From: Clostridium sp. OS1-26
GTDB lineage: Bacteria > Bacillota > Clostridia > Clostridiales > Clostridiaceae
Assembly (NCBI RefSeq): GCF_030915445.1
Contig: NZ_CP133264.1
Coordinates: forward strand, 1,178,001 to 1,242,000
Reading direction: 5' to 3'
Length of the DNA: 64,000 nt
Shown: one piece after another, positions 17,480 through 27,743 of the stretch
Position numbering within the stretch: the first letter of the stretch is position 1
How the letters are laid out: each line of letters begins with the position of its first letter
Notes under the pieces: model-generated
What the model was told of the DNA's origin: nothing
Seen by the model: only the letters and a program-made list of their open reading frames with translations
Databases searched by the model: none
Translations under genes and position numbers: made by a program

Positions 17480-18724
17480 TTATTTGTTTCTTCTATTTAT
17501 TAATGCAAGTACTCTGTTCATTTCGTTGTTAACTATCATGTAGCCTTCGTCTACACCCATTCCTGGTTTTGCAAGTACTTGTTTTGCTCCGCAAGCCATA
17601 CCTATGTTTGTTGTAACCTCAGCAGATCTATTAGTTTCGTTGCAGGTTCCTCCACAATAAGCTCCCATGCCATGTTCTTTACAGTACATTATAGCATCAG
17701 CTATATTGTTAACTCCTCCAAGATCTGGAGTCTTTATTTGAACCATATGTCCAGCTTTATTATCTGTAAAGAATTTAACATCCTCAACAGTATTGCACCA
17801 TTCATCTGCAACTAATTCAACTTTTATTCCTCTGCTATCAATTTCAGCTCTTAAATCTCTTAAAGCTTCCATTTGCTTTTGTCTGTCTTCTACATCCATA
17901 GGTCCTTCAATTCTTAATTGGAATGGTTTAGCTGCTTCTTCTAATGTTCCAATATAGTCAGCCATAGCTTTTGTATTACAGTCAAATGCCATTCCTATTG
18001 TTCCATAAACATCTATATGGAATATTGGATTATAATTTTCTGATGTTCTTAATTCAAGCACTCTATCTCTTAACCATTTTACATAGTCTAATAATTTCTC
18101 ACCCTTTAATCCAAGCTTTTCTGCTACGTGGTTTATAAGTGCATGAGGCATTACATCTGCACCTTTTATGATCATTTTGTCTGAGTTATCGTATCTATCA
18201 TCACCAGATTGAGTGAATATTGGCACTCTTTTTATTTCAGCTTCTGGATTGTATTCATTTCTTATAACTTCAGCCATAGTTATTTTTTGTGATTTTGCTA
18301 CAGCATCAAGTATTGCTTGAGATACTCCGTATCTTATAGCAGTGTGTAATCTATTTCCGTTAATTTTCATGTTATCAAACTCTTCAGCAAGAACTTTAAA
18401 GCTGTTTAATTCTCTTCCTATAAGCTTTGGTGCTATTTCCTTTTCTATTACTGGTATAAAGTCTTTTGCTAAAAATAGTGGATCTCTTCCGCCTGCTCCT
18501 GAATATTGAACAGCAGCACAATCTCCGTATGCTACTTGACCGTCTTCAAGCACTAACATAACAGATATAGCTTCTCCTGCCTGTCTTACACTAGTAAAAC
18601 CATCTGTTACAGGCTCTCCTACATATGTAAATCCATCATGCTTTGCTCCTTTTTTTATTGCTCTTTGGTCATCAAAATAAAATCCAGTTTTTCCTTCTGC
18701 ACAAATAACGTCAACTATTTTCAT
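17480..18724 (-). CDS. mal: Methylaspartate ammonia-lyase
   Basis: The 414-residue enolase-superfamily enzyme removes ammonia from (2S,3S)-3-methylaspartate to give mesaconate. It aligns from end to end with the C. tetanomorphum enzyme as I recall it. The metal ligands are visible in HIDVYGTIG (Asp), RIEGPMD (Glu) and LVADEWCN (Asp). The catalytic Lys is in MVQIKTPDLGG and the His in MPHALINH. It is not identical to the C. tetanomorphum protein (for example CAEGKTG early on), so the organism is related but distinct. Second step of the pathway; a hairpin separates it from glmE. Confidence 0.96.
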   Translation of the reverse strand: MKIVDVICAEGKTGFYFDDQRAIKKGAKHDGFTYVGEPVTDGFTSVRQAGEAISVMLVLEDGQVAYGDCAAVQYSGAGGRDPLFLAKDFIPVIEKEIAPKLIGRELNSFKVLAEEFDNMKINGNRLHTAIRYGVSQAILDAVAKSQKITMAEVIRNEYNPEAEIKRVPIFTQSGDDRYDNSDKMIIKGADVMPHALINHVAEKLGLKGEKLLDYVKWLRDRVLELRTSENYNPIFHIDVYGTIGMAFDCNTKAMADYIGTLEEAAKPFQLRIEGPMDVEDRQKQMEALRDLRAEIDSRGIKVELVADEWCNTVEDVKFFTDNKAGHMVQIKTPDLGGVNNIADAIMYCKEHGMGAYCGGTCNETNRSAEVTTNIGMACGAKQVLAKPGMGVDEGYMIVNNEMNRVLALINRRNK

Positions 18725-18789
18725 TTTTTACACCCATCTTTCTAAATAGTTTATTTTTGTATTTATTAATATGTACACTTATAGTTGTT

Positions 18790-18814
18790 GACTACCGCTT
18801 AGAAAACGGTAGTC
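18790..18814 (-). promoter_or_regulatory. Intercistronic hairpin between glmE and mal
   Basis: Perfect 8-bp stem GACTACCG with CGGTAGTC, loop of 9, no T run after it on the minus strand. Confidence 0.5.
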
Positions 18815-18844
18815 TTAATAATTAATATCAAATATTTATTCTTA

Positions 18845-20296
18845 TTATTCTGGTCTTCCTATAAGAACACCCTTACCTACAGCAAATATATCATCTATTG
18901 TCATTTGGAAGCTTACTTCTCTTCCTTCAAAGTTACCTCTTTCTTGTAGTTTTTTCATGTTAAATTCTTTTAATTCATCACTTAGAGGTACGTTTCCAAA
19001 GTTAAGATATCTTACAGCTCCATTGTTATCTCTTGCTGGCATCATCTGTCCTAAATTATATTTACTTGGAGCGAATGGTATATCTACTGTTCCAACTTCG
19101 AAACCTTTTACTGTTCCTATAGCTAAATCGCCATTTCCAAGTTCAAATAATTTATCCATCATACATTTAGTTTCAGCTTTAATTACAGCTATTTCTGTTT
19201 CTAATTCTTTTGACATAGGAAGTCTTTGTCCTTGAAGCATGTTTAATGCCATTTTTGTAGCCTTTATTCCAGCTGCATTAGCTTCTTTTGTTGGTATTCC
19301 TAGTGCTTCATGAGGAGTTTTTACTATAACCTTTGTAGCTCCAGCTAAAGCTGCTGTTGCTGCTCCTGATGATATAACTCCGAAAGCTTTTGCTTCATCT
19401 TGTGGGAATCCACCCATCCACTGATGGAATACTGTTGTTACATAAACATCGTTATATCCATATTGCTTTAAGTATTCATTTACTTGTTCTTCTAAAGCTC
19501 TTATTGCTGCAACGTCTTGAACTAGGTTTCCGCATTGTCCATATCCAACAGTTATGTTTTTAACTCCTTGCTCTGCTGCAAGTAAAGCTTCTATTATAGC
19601 AACTGTATTTGATGTGCTTGGTGGAACTAATGTACCTGTTAAAGGACCGAACGGCTCTCTATTTATAGATATTCCTTGCTCTTCATAATATCCAGCAAGT
19701 CTATCACAGTACTGCCAATCTAATAAAGTTTTTTCTATAGATACACTCTTTGCATAAGGAATGTTGTAGGATATTCCGCCACCTTCATTTGAAGTCCAAC
19801 CTGCTGCATGAATTATCTCTGTAAGTAATCTAGCATCTGGTGTACCGTGTCTTGCTTGAAGAGGTAGGTTTACTGATTCAAATACCTTTCTACATCCTTG
19901 CACTCCATGGTTAACTCCTGGAAAACCATTTAATAGTGATCTTCCTGCTGCTATACTTTCTTGAATTCCTACTTCACACTCATCGTATCTATTTTGTCTT
20001 GTATAACTATCTATAGTTGATGGAAGCAAATCTGCTCCACCTTCATTTTGTAGGTATGTTAAAAGTTCTATATGCTCATTTAATAAAGCAACACCTGCTC
20101 TTGGTTGAGCTAATGTAATTCCTGTTTCTTTAGCCTTCTTTAATTTAGCTGGAAAGCTTTTACTTTCAGGTATGCTCTTTAAGTATTCAACAGCTTCTTG
20201 AAGATCTACTTCTTTACCAGTTGGCCACTGAGCTAAAACCTCTTTTCTCATATTGAAAAACTCTTCATCAGTCCATTTTTTATTTTTAAGTTCCAA
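18845..20296 (-). CDS. glmE: Glutamate mutase epsilon subunit (methylaspartate mutase E)
   Basis: The 483-residue catalytic subunit, a TIM barrel, works with GlmS and adenosylcobalamin to rearrange L-glutamate to (2S,3S)-3-methylaspartate. Length and text ([10 protein letters not shown] with substrate-binding Arg, [30 protein letters not shown]) match the family. The start is TTG, 8 bases after AGGAGG, a site that overlaps the end of glmL. No cobalamin riboswitch is seen in the operon. Confidence 0.96.
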   Translation of the reverse strand: MELKNKKWTDEEFFNMRKEVLAQWPTGKEVDLQEAVEYLKSIPESKSFPAKLKKAKETGITLAQPRAGVALLNEHIELLTYLQNEGGADLLPSTIDSYTRQNRYDECEVGIQESIAAGRSLLNGFPGVNHGVQGCRKVFESVNLPLQARHGTPDARLLTEIIHAAGWTSNEGGGISYNIPYAKSVSIEKTLLDWQYCDRLAGYYEEQGISINREPFGPLTGTLVPPSTSNTVAIIEALLAAEQGVKNITVGYGQCGNLVQDVAAIRALEEQVNEYLKQYGYNDVYVTTVFHQWMGGFPQDEAKAFGVISSGAATAALAGATKVIVKTPHEALGIPTKEANAAGIKATKMALNMLQGQRLPMSKELETEIAVIKAETKCMMDKLFELGNGDLAIGTVKGFEVGTVDIPFAPSKYNLGQMMPARDNNGAVRYLNFGNVPLSDELKEFNMKKLQERGNFEGREVSFQMTIDDIFAVGKGVLIGRPE

Positions 20297-20308
20297 TCCG
20301 ATTACCTC

Positions 20309-21699
20309 CTAATCTACATTAACCAAATATTTTTTCATTATTCTTACCGCTTTATCTGGATTCACTTCTGCTAATAATCCCATAGCAGATAAAATATATG
20401 TCTTATCCATTAAATATTTAGGTTTTTTGGTTTTAGAGAAGTAGGGTTAGTCACATCAAATGTTCCTGCTTTTAATATTTCTGCAGGGTTTTCGCTATGA
20501 ACTAGTACTCCGCCTGTTCCTATTAAATATTTAACCTCTAAAAGATCCTTACCTTCCTGTGAATATATAACACCACATGGTGTGTATAATGTTTCAAGCA
20601 CCCCAACATGTCTTTCTAAAGCTATTTCAGTTGCAGTTTTTGCCATAGCCTCATCAAACTTTATTTCTTCTTCTGTAGTTGGTACCATTCTTATATTCTC
20701 TGCTCTATATCTGCAATTTGCCTCTATGTCTACTGTCTTATCATTTAGATATTTTTGTATTTTTCTTGTTGTGGCTGCTTCCCATAAAGCAACTGCAGAA
20801 TACCTCATTCCTAAATCACCTTCTACAGTTCTTTTTGCAAAAGGCTCTTGAAGACCTCTTAGTGTTACTCCAGCCTTTGATGGTTCTCCATCAGCTAATG
20901 AGTGTACATCAGTAGTAGCTCCACCTATGTCAACTACCGCCAAGTCTCCTAATCCTTCTTCTTTATCGCTTCCCTCACTTAAAACTCTCGCTGCTTTCAA
21001 TACTGCTGCCGGTGTTGGCATTAGTATTCCATTTATAAAATTCTCCGCATCTTTCATGCCCTTAGCTTCAACTATTTTTTCCATAAATATTTTTCTTATT
21101 TCTTCTCTAGCTGGTTCCACGTTTAATGCATTGAGCTTTGGCATTACATTATCAGTTATTTTATAAAACATACCTGCATCTTTAAGTATTTTTTCAACAG
21201 TATCCACTGCCACCTTATTACCAGCTACTACTATCGGAAGATCTAGTCCACTTTCAGCAAGCATTTTTGCATTATGAATTATACAGTCCTTATTTCCACC
21301 ATCAGTACCACCGGCAAGAAGTATGATGTCTAATTTTGAGTTTCTAATTTCTTCTATCTCTTTTGAAGTTAAATCATAGCTATATACATTTAATACTCTT
21401 GCTCCAGCACCTAATGCTGCTCTTTTTGCTGCTTCAGCTGTAAGCTCTGGTACTAAGCCAATAGCAACCATCTTTAATCCTCCAGCCGCTGAAGAACAAG
21501 CCAATTTTTTAATAAAGTTGACTTCTTTACCCTGAAGCTTTTCTTGCAACCTTTCATAAGCATTATTAAAGCCTACCATTATATCGTTTTCAATAGTAGT
21601 AATGTCTTTTGCAGTAGCAAGTATTTCTTCATTCTCAATATCAACGGCAGTAAGTTTGGTATAAGTGCTACCAAAATCTATAAGCAAATAACAATCCAA
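20309..21699 (-). CDS. glmL: GlmL (MutL), glutamate mutase reactivating protein, one-base frameshift
   Basis: GlmL is an ASKHA-fold ATPase that swaps damaged cobalamin out of glutamate mutase. LLIDFGSTYTKLTAVD is the phosphate-1 loop, ILLAGGTDGG and VVDIGGATTD further ATPase motifs. The open frame stops early at NPTSLKPKNLNI. Adding one A to the coding-strand A6 (plus-strand T run 20423-20428) continues it as KKPKYLMDKTYILSAMGLL and AVRIMKKYLV, the normal C-terminus, to a stop at 20309 and about 463 residues. I place the start at TTG 21699, 8 bases after AGGAG, rather than GTG 21708. The gene ends inside the region of the glmE ribosome site. Confidence 0.9.
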
Positions 21700-21740
21700 C
21701 TCTATCACTCCTGTTTTCTCACACAGAGGTTTTATTTAAA

Positions 21741-22151
21741 TTAATTTTCTATTTTTAAGTCTGTCTTTAAGTCCCTTATTGTTATTTCTGGTGATGTTCC
21801 TGGAGCATACACTTTGTCGAATCCCATATCTTTAAACTTTTCATAAACATCTTCCCATTTTTGCTTTCCAACAACTAAGTTTCCACCAACATACATTAAT
21901 ATTCCTTTTAAACCTGCTTCATCACACTTTTCTCTTAATCCTCTACAATCTATCTCTCCATGTCCATATAATGATGAAACTATTATAGCATCTGCACTAG
22001 TTTCTATTGCAGCATTTATAAAATCCTCTTGTGGAGAAAGAACTCCTATATTTACTACATTAAATCCTGCTTGTGTAAATGAATGTTCTAATATCTTATT
22101 TCCTACAGCATGACAATCTGATCCAATTACGCCTATTACTAAAGTTTTCAT
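21741..22151 (-). CDS. glmS: Glutamate mutase sigma subunit (B12-binding)
   Basis: The 136-residue cobalamin-binding subunit has the base-off motif DxHxxG in [13 protein letters not shown], where His ligates cobalt, and the SLYGHGE and GGNL segments that hold the nucleotide tail. The start is the ATG at 22151 after GGGAGG; the longer frame from 22166 would translate the ribosome site. It directly follows the gntR-type regulator gene. Not to be confused with glucosamine-6-phosphate synthase, which shares the symbol. Confidence 0.95.
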   Translation of the reverse strand: MKTLVIGVIGSDCHAVGNKILEHSFTQAGFNVVNIGVLSPQEDFINAAIETSADAIIVSSLYGHGEIDCRGLREKCDEAGLKGILMYVGGNLVVGKQKWEDVYEKFKDMGFDKVYAPGTSPEITIRDLKTDLKIEN

Positions 22152-22168
22152 TATGAGACCTCCCAAAT

Positions 22169-23146
22169 TTACTTTTGATATTTTAATTCAATAATTTTTG
22201 ATTTTAATGCCTTTATTGAGCTTTCATCAAGACTATATATAAATCTTAATACTTCTTTTTCTTCACCTATAATTTCTTTTACATCCTTATACCTACCAGG
22301 TGAGACTATTATTACATCTGAGCTATTTGTAATCTTTTTCAATTCATCCCTATCTGTAGCATTTGTATACTGTATGTTAATATTGCCTAATCCCGCTTTT
22401 TCCAAGGCTCCCCTTGCTTTAAACATAAACTCTTGTGACATACAAACAAATCCGAACTTAGTTTCTTCAGAATATCTTGCTATCTTAACTATTGTTTGTA
22501 AATCTACGTTGATTGCTACTCCAATAATTTCTTTTTTAAATGGCTTAGTCAATCTAGCAACTTCATTAACATGGTTAAATGTAGCTATAATAACCTGACA
22601 CTTTTCTATTATATTTTTCTTTTCTTCATTCATATCCATTATGTCACTTAGAGTAAATGGAATTACATTCATATTTGTACTTTCAGTTAGCTGTTTGCTA
22701 AACATCCTTGATTGTTCAATATTGCATTCCACATACAATGCTGTTATTTTACTCATTATTTCTTTCTTTTCTTTAACTCTTTGGGCAACTATATCTAAGA
22801 ATTCATCTACATCCATTCCAGTTTCTATCGCTTCTTCTAATCCTAAGTCTACAAACTTTATTATTTTCTCTTTTATGTTTTGAGCCTTCCATGGATTAGC
22901 TTCTTCAGCTACAAAAGTTCCTCTGCCTTGATAAGACTTCAAAACACCTTCTTGTTCCAATTCATTATAAGCTGCACTTATAGTGTTTCTGCTAACTTTT
23001 AAATTTTCTGACAATTCTCTTTCTGTAGGCATTTTATTACCCACCTTTAAGGTGCCATTCTTTATTAAGTCCATTATTTGTTTTTTTACTTGCAAGTAAA
23101 GTGGTACTCCACTTTCCTTGTTTATTCTAATATCTATAATAATCAC
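22169..23146 (-). CDS. GntR-family regulator, probable controller of the methylaspartate operon
   Basis: Residues 5-80 form a GntR winged helix with [31 protein letters not shown] and YQGRGTF. The remaining 240 residues form an alpha/beta domain (for example [36 protein letters not shown] and [11 protein letters not shown]) that I cannot assign to FCD, UTRA or aminotransferase types. It may bind an effector such as glutamate or a pathway acid. The apparent start is GTG at 23146. It is the first gene of the operon, 17 bases before glmS. A palindrome just downstream of its promoter suggests that it controls itself and the operon. Confidence 0.8.
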   Translation of the reverse strand: MIIIDIRINKESGVPLYLQVKKQIMDLIKNGTLKVGNKMPTERELSENLKVSRNTISAAYNELEQEGVLKSYQGRGTFVAEEANPWKAQNIKEKIIKFVDLGLEEAIETGMDVDEFLDIVAQRVKEKKEIMSKITALYVECNIEQSRMFSKQLTESTNMNVIPFTLSDIMDMNEEKKNIIEKCQVIIATFNHVNEVARLTKPFKKEIIGVAINVDLQTIVKIARYSEETKFGFVCMSQEFMFKARGALEKAGLGNINIQYTNATDRDELKKITNSSDVIIVSPGRYKDVKEIIGEEKEVLRFIYSLDESSIKALKSKIIELKYQK

Positions 23147-23160
23147 CCCGAAGCTTCCAT

Positions 23161-23180
23161 TGGATTAATGGACTAATCCA
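23161..23180. promoter_or_regulatory. Palindromic operator at the methylaspartate operon promoter
   Basis: Perfect inverted repeat TGGATTA, 6 bases, TAATCCA. It lies 13 bases downstream of the -10 box and just before the regulator gene, a repressor position. An overlapping CCATT/AATGG repeat extends it. Confidence 0.6.
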
Positions 23181-23192
23181 TCCTTTAATTAA

Positions 23193-23221
23193 ATAATAAC
23201 ATATTCAAAATTGGACATCAA
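23193..23221 (-). promoter_or_regulatory. Sigma-A promoter of gntR-glm-mal-cit operon
   Basis: Minus strand TTGATG (23221-23216), 17 bases, TATTAT (23198-23193). It is the only convincing promoter seen upstream of the operon. The rest of 23222-23430 is AT-rich with no other feature that I recognise. Confidence 0.6.
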
Positions 23222-23430
23222 TAACCAGTTACAAAAATTCAAAATTAAGAAAACTTTAATACAGGTTGAATAATTTATATATTTTATACATTTTTAGCTT
23301 ATTATTATGCAACCATTAAAGTCTTAATTTCAACTATATTTAGACAAACACTAAATATTATGCAAATATATTTGTATATTTATTAATAACCTTTCAATAT
23401 CCTTACTATGCATTTTGAATAATTGCACAC

Positions 23431-23467
23431 AAAAAGCTGCAAGTTATATTTCACAACTGCAGCTTTT
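23431..23467 (-). terminator. Terminator of cwlD
   Basis: AAAAGCTGCAGTT on the minus strand pairs with AACTTGCAGCTTTT (one bulge), then TTTTTGTG. It lies 19 bases past the cwlD stop. Confidence 0.65.
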
Positions 23468-23485
23468 CATCTCTATTTTCTATAT

Positions 23486-24199
23486 TTATTGATTATAATA
23501 AAATTTTACCGAATTTTCTATGGATTCCGCAATTTTATTTTGATATTCTTCTGATTTCAACTTTTGTTCTTCAATTGGATTTGATAGAAACCCGCATTCA
23601 ACTAACACACCAGGCATATCATCATTGCACCTTAATACTTTATATGAATCTAGAGCTGGTTTTGCTTGTCTATTATTATTGATATCTAAGTCTTTTTTCA
23701 AATTGTCTTGAATTATCTTAGCAAATCTTTGACTATCTTTATTTCTTGAATACCATACTTGAGCGCCATAGTATTTAGACTCTTGGAACATGTTTAAATG
23801 TATACTAATAAACATACCACATTGAGTGTCTTTCTTAATTTTACATCTATTGTTTAAGTCCTCAATCTTTTTCTTTCTTATCTTACCTTCATCTGTATAT
23901 AAGCCTTTATCTTCTTCTCTAGTCATTATTACTTTATAGCCATCCTTAACCAGTCTCTCTCTAAGCTTTAAACTTATTTTTAAATTAATATCTTTTTCCA
24001 TGGTTCCAGTTTGTGATACAGCTCCCCCATCTATCCCTCCATGTCCGGGATCTATAAGAATAATCTTATTCTCATTTTCTTTATCTATTTTATGATTGTC
24101 AGCAATTACTGTATATCTTGCATTAGCATAAAATATAGAAGCTAATCCTAAAAACACTACAAAAATAACTATTAATAACTTAGCATTCTTGAATTTCAA
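23486..24199 (-). CDS. cwlD: Germination-specific N-acetylmuramoyl-L-alanine amidase CwlD
   Basis: The 237-residue amidase_3 protein has an N-terminal signal or anchor (about 7-25) and zinc ligands in LIDPGHGGIDGGA (His), the Glu of MEKDINL and FISIHLNMF (His). The catalytic Glu is in GVLVECGFLSNP. CwlD helps make muramic delta-lactam in the spore cortex. Its place downstream of rplM-rpsI is conserved in spore formers. The terminator after rpsI (24274-24297) implies separate expression. Confidence 0.9.
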   Translation of the reverse strand: MKFKNAKLLIVIFVVFLGLASIFYANARYTVIADNHKIDKENENKIILIDPGHGGIDGGAVSQTGTMEKDINLKISLKLRERLVKDGYKVIMTREEDKGLYTDEGKIRKKKIEDLNNRCKIKKDTQCGMFISIHLNMFQESKYYGAQVWYSRNKDSQRFAKIIQDNLKKDLDINNNRQAKPALDSYKVLRCNDDMPGVLVECGFLSNPIEEQKLKSEEYQNKIAESIENSVKFYYNQ

Positions 24200-24273
24200 T
24201 TTTTCCCCTCCTAAAATAAGACTTCATATATATTTTATGCTTGTACATTAAATATAATTTATTATAAATAAAA

Positions 24274-24297
24274 AAAGAGAGGAAATTTCCTCTCTTT
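24274..24297 (-). terminator. Terminator of rplM-rpsI
   Basis: Perfect inverted repeat AAAGAGAGGAAA/TTTCCTCTCTTT followed on the minus strand by T7. It begins just after the restored rpsI stop codon, which supports that reading of the gene end. Confidence 0.85.
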
Positions 24298-24299
24298 GA

Positions 24300-24691
<392 letters not shown>

Positions 24692-24716
24692 TTTTTCTCC
24701 TCCTTCCAGCTTCCAA

Positions 24717-25151
24717 TTAATATCTTAATTCTAATACTTCTGGTTTTTGAGCTTCATGATTATGCTCAGCACCTCTGTATACTTTAAGTTTCTTAAGCAT
24801 TTGTCTTCCTAATACTCCATTTGGAAGCATTCTTCTTACTGCTTCTTGGAATACAAACTCAGGCTTCTTTTGTATAGCTTCTCTATATGGAGTTTCTTTT
24901 AATCCACCTGGATATAATGAGTGATGTCTTAACATTTTTTGATCTAATTTCTTTCCTGTTAAAACTACCTTCTCAGCATTTATTATTATAACAAAATCTC
25001 CAGTATCAACATTTGGTGTAAATGTTGGCTTATGCTTTCCTCTTAATATTGTAGCTACTTGGCTTGCTACTCTTCCTAGTGGTTTTCCAGCAGCATCAAC
25101 AACATACCATTTTCTTTCAACTTCTTGTGGTTTAGCTATGTATGATTTCAT
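24717..25151 (-). CDS. rplM: 50S ribosomal protein L13 (uL13)
   Basis: Starting at the ATG at 25151 after AGGGAGGG gives 144 residues ([20 protein letters not shown]), with [18 protein letters not shown] and [18 protein letters not shown]. The longer frame from 25259 would translate the leader. First gene of the rplM-rpsI pair with its own promoter and leader. Confidence 0.95.
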   Translation of the reverse strand: MKSYIAKPQEVERKWYVVDAAGKPLGRVASQVATILRGKHKPTFTPNVDTGDFVIIINAEKVVLTGKKLDQKMLRHHSLYPGGLKETPYREAIQKKPEFVFQEAVRRMLPNGVLGRQMLKKLKVYRGAEHNHEAQKPEVLELRY

Positions 25152-25154
25152 CTT

Positions 25155-25241
25155 TTTCCCTCCCTGAATTCTTATACATAAAATACGTTCTTCTATATAA
25201 AGACCCGGGGCTAGTGGATCTTTTATACTTTTGATACAAAC
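25155..25241 (-). promoter_or_regulatory. Probable L13 leader RNA
   Basis: About 90 bases lie between the predicted start and rplM. They contain a GC-rich CACTAGCCCCGGGTC block and GAAGAACGTATTTTATG, unusual in this AT-rich DNA. Placement matches the known L13 leader family of low-GC Gram-positives, which mediates autoregulation by L13. I recognise it mainly by position and these blocks. Confidence 0.55.
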
Positions 25242-25247
25242 ATTTAT

Positions 25248-25276
25248 ATTATAATACAATCTGCCTGGCGTGTCAA
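25248..25276 (-). promoter_or_regulatory. Consensus sigma-A promoter of rplM-rpsI
   Basis: Minus strand TTGACA (25276-25271), 17 bases, TATAAT (25253-25248), a perfect consensus. Confidence 0.85.
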
Positions 25277-25336
25277 TAAATTTCGCTAAAGCATTATTGT
25301 AATTTATTAGCTAAATACTATGTCCAGTATAAATTG

Positions 25337-26071
25337 TTAATAATATACTTCTTCTAAACATAATCCACTTGCTGATACCGATTTACCAGCTTTAGACCTA
25401 TCCTTAGACTTTATTATATCTACTATATGCTCTGGACTAAATTTGCCTACTCCAACTTCTAAAAGAGTTCCGACAATTATTCTAACCATGTTATATAAAA
25501 AACCGTCACCAACTATACTAAACTTTATAGTTTTTTCTTCCTTAACTATTTGTAATTCTTTTATAGTTCTTACGGATGTTTTTACTGAACTTCCGGTTTT
25601 CTTAAAAGCCGAAAAATCATGAGTTCCTAAAAAATATCTTGACGCTTCTTTCATCTTTTCCATGTCTAAGCTTCTATGAAAGCAATATACATAATTTCTA
25701 CCTATAGCAGGTCTCTCAGCGCCAGTTACAACAGTATATACGTATCTTTTCCCCGAACTATCAAATCTAGAATGAAATTCCTCATCTACCTCTTTAGAAT
25801 CGATTATAACGATATCTGCTGGTAAAAAACTATTTAAAGCCTTTTTAAAATTTGATGAAGGTATCTTACTTTCTGTATGAAAGTTACACACAAAGCCTCT
25901 TGCGTGTACTCCAGCATCTGTTCTGCTGGACCCTATAACTTCGGAAAAAGCCCCTGTAACAATTTCTATTGATTCTTCTACTCTTTGTTGTATTGCAATT
26001 GCATTATTTTGTCTTTGCCAACCTGCATAATTAGTACCATCATATTCTACAATTAACTTTATATTTCTCAT
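25337..26071 (-). CDS. truA: tRNA pseudouridine(38-40) synthase TruA
   Basis: The 244 residues from the ATG at 26071 (MRNIKLIVEYDGTNYAGWQ) have the catalytic Asp in GSSRTDAGVHARG and the RYVYTV and FLYNMVRIIVGTL motifs. The stop of ecfT and this start overlap as TGATG, implying coupled translation. The upstream in-frame start at 26092 lies inside ecfT and is less likely. It ends the ecfA1-ecfA2-ecfT-truA group. Confidence 0.95.
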   Translation of the reverse strand: MRNIKLIVEYDGTNYAGWQRQNNAIAIQQRVEESIEIVTGAFSEVIGSSRTDAGVHARGFVCNFHTESKIPSSNFKKALNSFLPADIVIIDSKEVDEEFHSRFDSSGKRYVYTVVTGAERPAIGRNYVYCFHRSLDMEKMKEASRYFLGTHDFSAFKKTGSSVKTSVRTIKELQIVKEEKTIKFSIVGDGFLYNMVRIIVGTLLEVGVGKFSPEHIVDIIKSKDRSKAGKSVSASGLCLEEVYY

Positions 26072-26877
26072 CAATGCCACATCCTGCTCCATATAGAAAG
26101 TGACACCAATGCTACTGTAAAGAATGATGCAATCAAGTCTTTGTTAGTTAATCTTAACTGTTTCATTCTAGTTCTTCCTTCGCCACCTCTATAGCATCTT
26201 GATTCCATTGCCATAGCCAATTCATCGGCACGTCTAAAAGAGCTTATAAACAACGGAACTAATATAGGAATCAAACTCTTAGCTCTTTGCATTAAATTGC
26301 CTGATTCAAAATCAGCTCCTCTAGCCATTTGTGCTTTCATAATTTTATCTGTTTCATCCATTAAAGTTGGAATGAATCTTAATGCAATAGTCATCATCAT
26401 AGCAAGTTCATGTGCAGGTATACCTATCTTCTTTAAAGGATTTAAAAGCTTCTCTATCCCATCTGTCAATTCTATTGGAGAAGTTGTTAGAGTAAGTAAC
26501 GATGTACCAATTATTAGAAACACAAGTCTTAAAACCATAAATACAGCTAAAATCAATCCTTCTCTATAAATGGTTATAAATCTCCACTGAAATAATGGTG
26601 GATTGGTTCCCCCTGTCATTAACATGTTAAGCAAAGCAGTTATAATAGCTAATACAAGTATAGGTTTAAGTCCTTTATATATATACCTGAATTGAACTTT
26701 AGAGATAATTATAGAAAACAAAGTAAAAATTGTTATAAATATATAACCCTTAAAATTGCTTACTATAAATAAATCCACTATGTATATTAAAGATATCAAT
26801 ATTTTAACTCTTGGATCTAATTTATGCACAAAAGACTCGCCAGGTATATACTGTCCTATTGTAATATCTTTAATCAT
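26071..26877 (-). CDS. ecfT: ECF transporter transmembrane subunit EcfT
   Basis: The 268-residue membrane protein has about six helices and the two coupling motifs of EcfT: AQMARGADFESG and AMAMESRCYRGGEGRT (Ala-Arg-Gly type) that contact the ATPases. It couples EcfA1/EcfA2 to separate vitamin-binding S subunits, none of which is in this window. Position after rplQ and before truA-rplM is conserved in Firmicutes. Confidence 0.93.
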   Translation of the reverse strand: MIKDITIGQYIPGESFVHKLDPRVKILISLIYIVDLFIVSNFKGYIFITIFTLFSIIISKVQFRYIYKGLKPILVLAIITALLNMLMTGGTNPPLFQWRFITIYREGLILAVFMVLRLVFLIIGTSLLTLTTSPIELTDGIEKLLNPLKKIGIPAHELAMMMTIALRFIPTLMDETDKIMKAQMARGADFESGNLMQRAKSLIPILVPLFISSFRRADELAMAMESRCYRGGEGRTRMKQLRLTNKDLIASFFTVALVSLSIWSRMWH

Positions 26878-26889
26878 TTATTAGCTCCC

Positions 26890-27743
26890 CTAACGTTTAT
26901 TTAGTATTCTTAGTATTTCTTTTTTAGCTTGTTCAACTGTAAATATGCTATCAGATATATCAAATCCTTTTGATTTAAGTCTTTTAACAAGATACGTTAC
27001 TTGTGGAACTGCAAGCCCAACACTTTCTAGGGTATCTATTTCCTTAAATACTTCAGATGGCTTACCATCAAGTATACATTTTCCCTTATTCATTACTAAT
27101 ATTCTATCAGCAAGCTTTGCTACATCCTCCATGCTATGTGAAACAAGTACTATAGTCATGTTATATTCTAAGTGTAGGTCTTTTATCTTACCTAAAATCT
27201 CATCTCTTCCTTTTGGATCAAGACCGGCTGTTGGTTCATCTAATATTAGAATTTTAGGTTCCATTGCTACCACGCCTGCTATCGCTACTCTTCTTTTTGT
27301 CCTCCACTTAGCTCGAATGGAGACTTATCCTTATACTTTTCATAGTCTAGACCTACCATATTCATTGCTCTTTTAACTCTTTTATTTATATCATCATCAC
27401 TTAATCCTAGATTCTTAGGGCCAAAAGCAATGTCTTTTTCTATAGTTTCTTCAAATAACTGATATTCTGGATACTGAAACACAAGCCCCACTTTTTTTCT
27501 TATAAAATTTAGATTAACCTTTTTTTTTGTAATGTCAATATCGTCTATTATTATACTACCTAAATCTGGCTTTAGCAGGCCATTAATATGTTGAATAAGC
27601 GTGGATTTTCCTGAGCCAGTATGACCAATCAGTGCAAGAAATTCCCCGCTATTTATAGTAATATTAACATTATCAAGTGCCTTTTTTTCGAAAGGAGAAC
27701 CCTTCATGTATATATGAGTTAAGTTTTCTATTTTAATCGACAT
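26890..27743 (-). CDS. ecfA2: ECF transporter ATPase EcfA2, one-base frameshift
   Basis: The ABC ATPase has Walker [11 protein letters not shown] loop [11 protein letters not shown] and signature LSGGQK. The frame then fails (KEE, stop) and resumes at [20 protein letters not shown]. Adding one A to the coding-strand A5 (plus-strand T run 27294-27298) gives [19 protein letters not shown], the expected sequence, and about 284 residues. It overlaps ecfA1 by 16 bases and is followed by ecfT after 12 bases. Confidence 0.92.

Noticed and set aside
23222-23430. Possible small gene in the gap upstream of the GntR regulator
   Set aside because: The stretch is AT-rich with many stops in all frames and no ribosome site before a usable frame.
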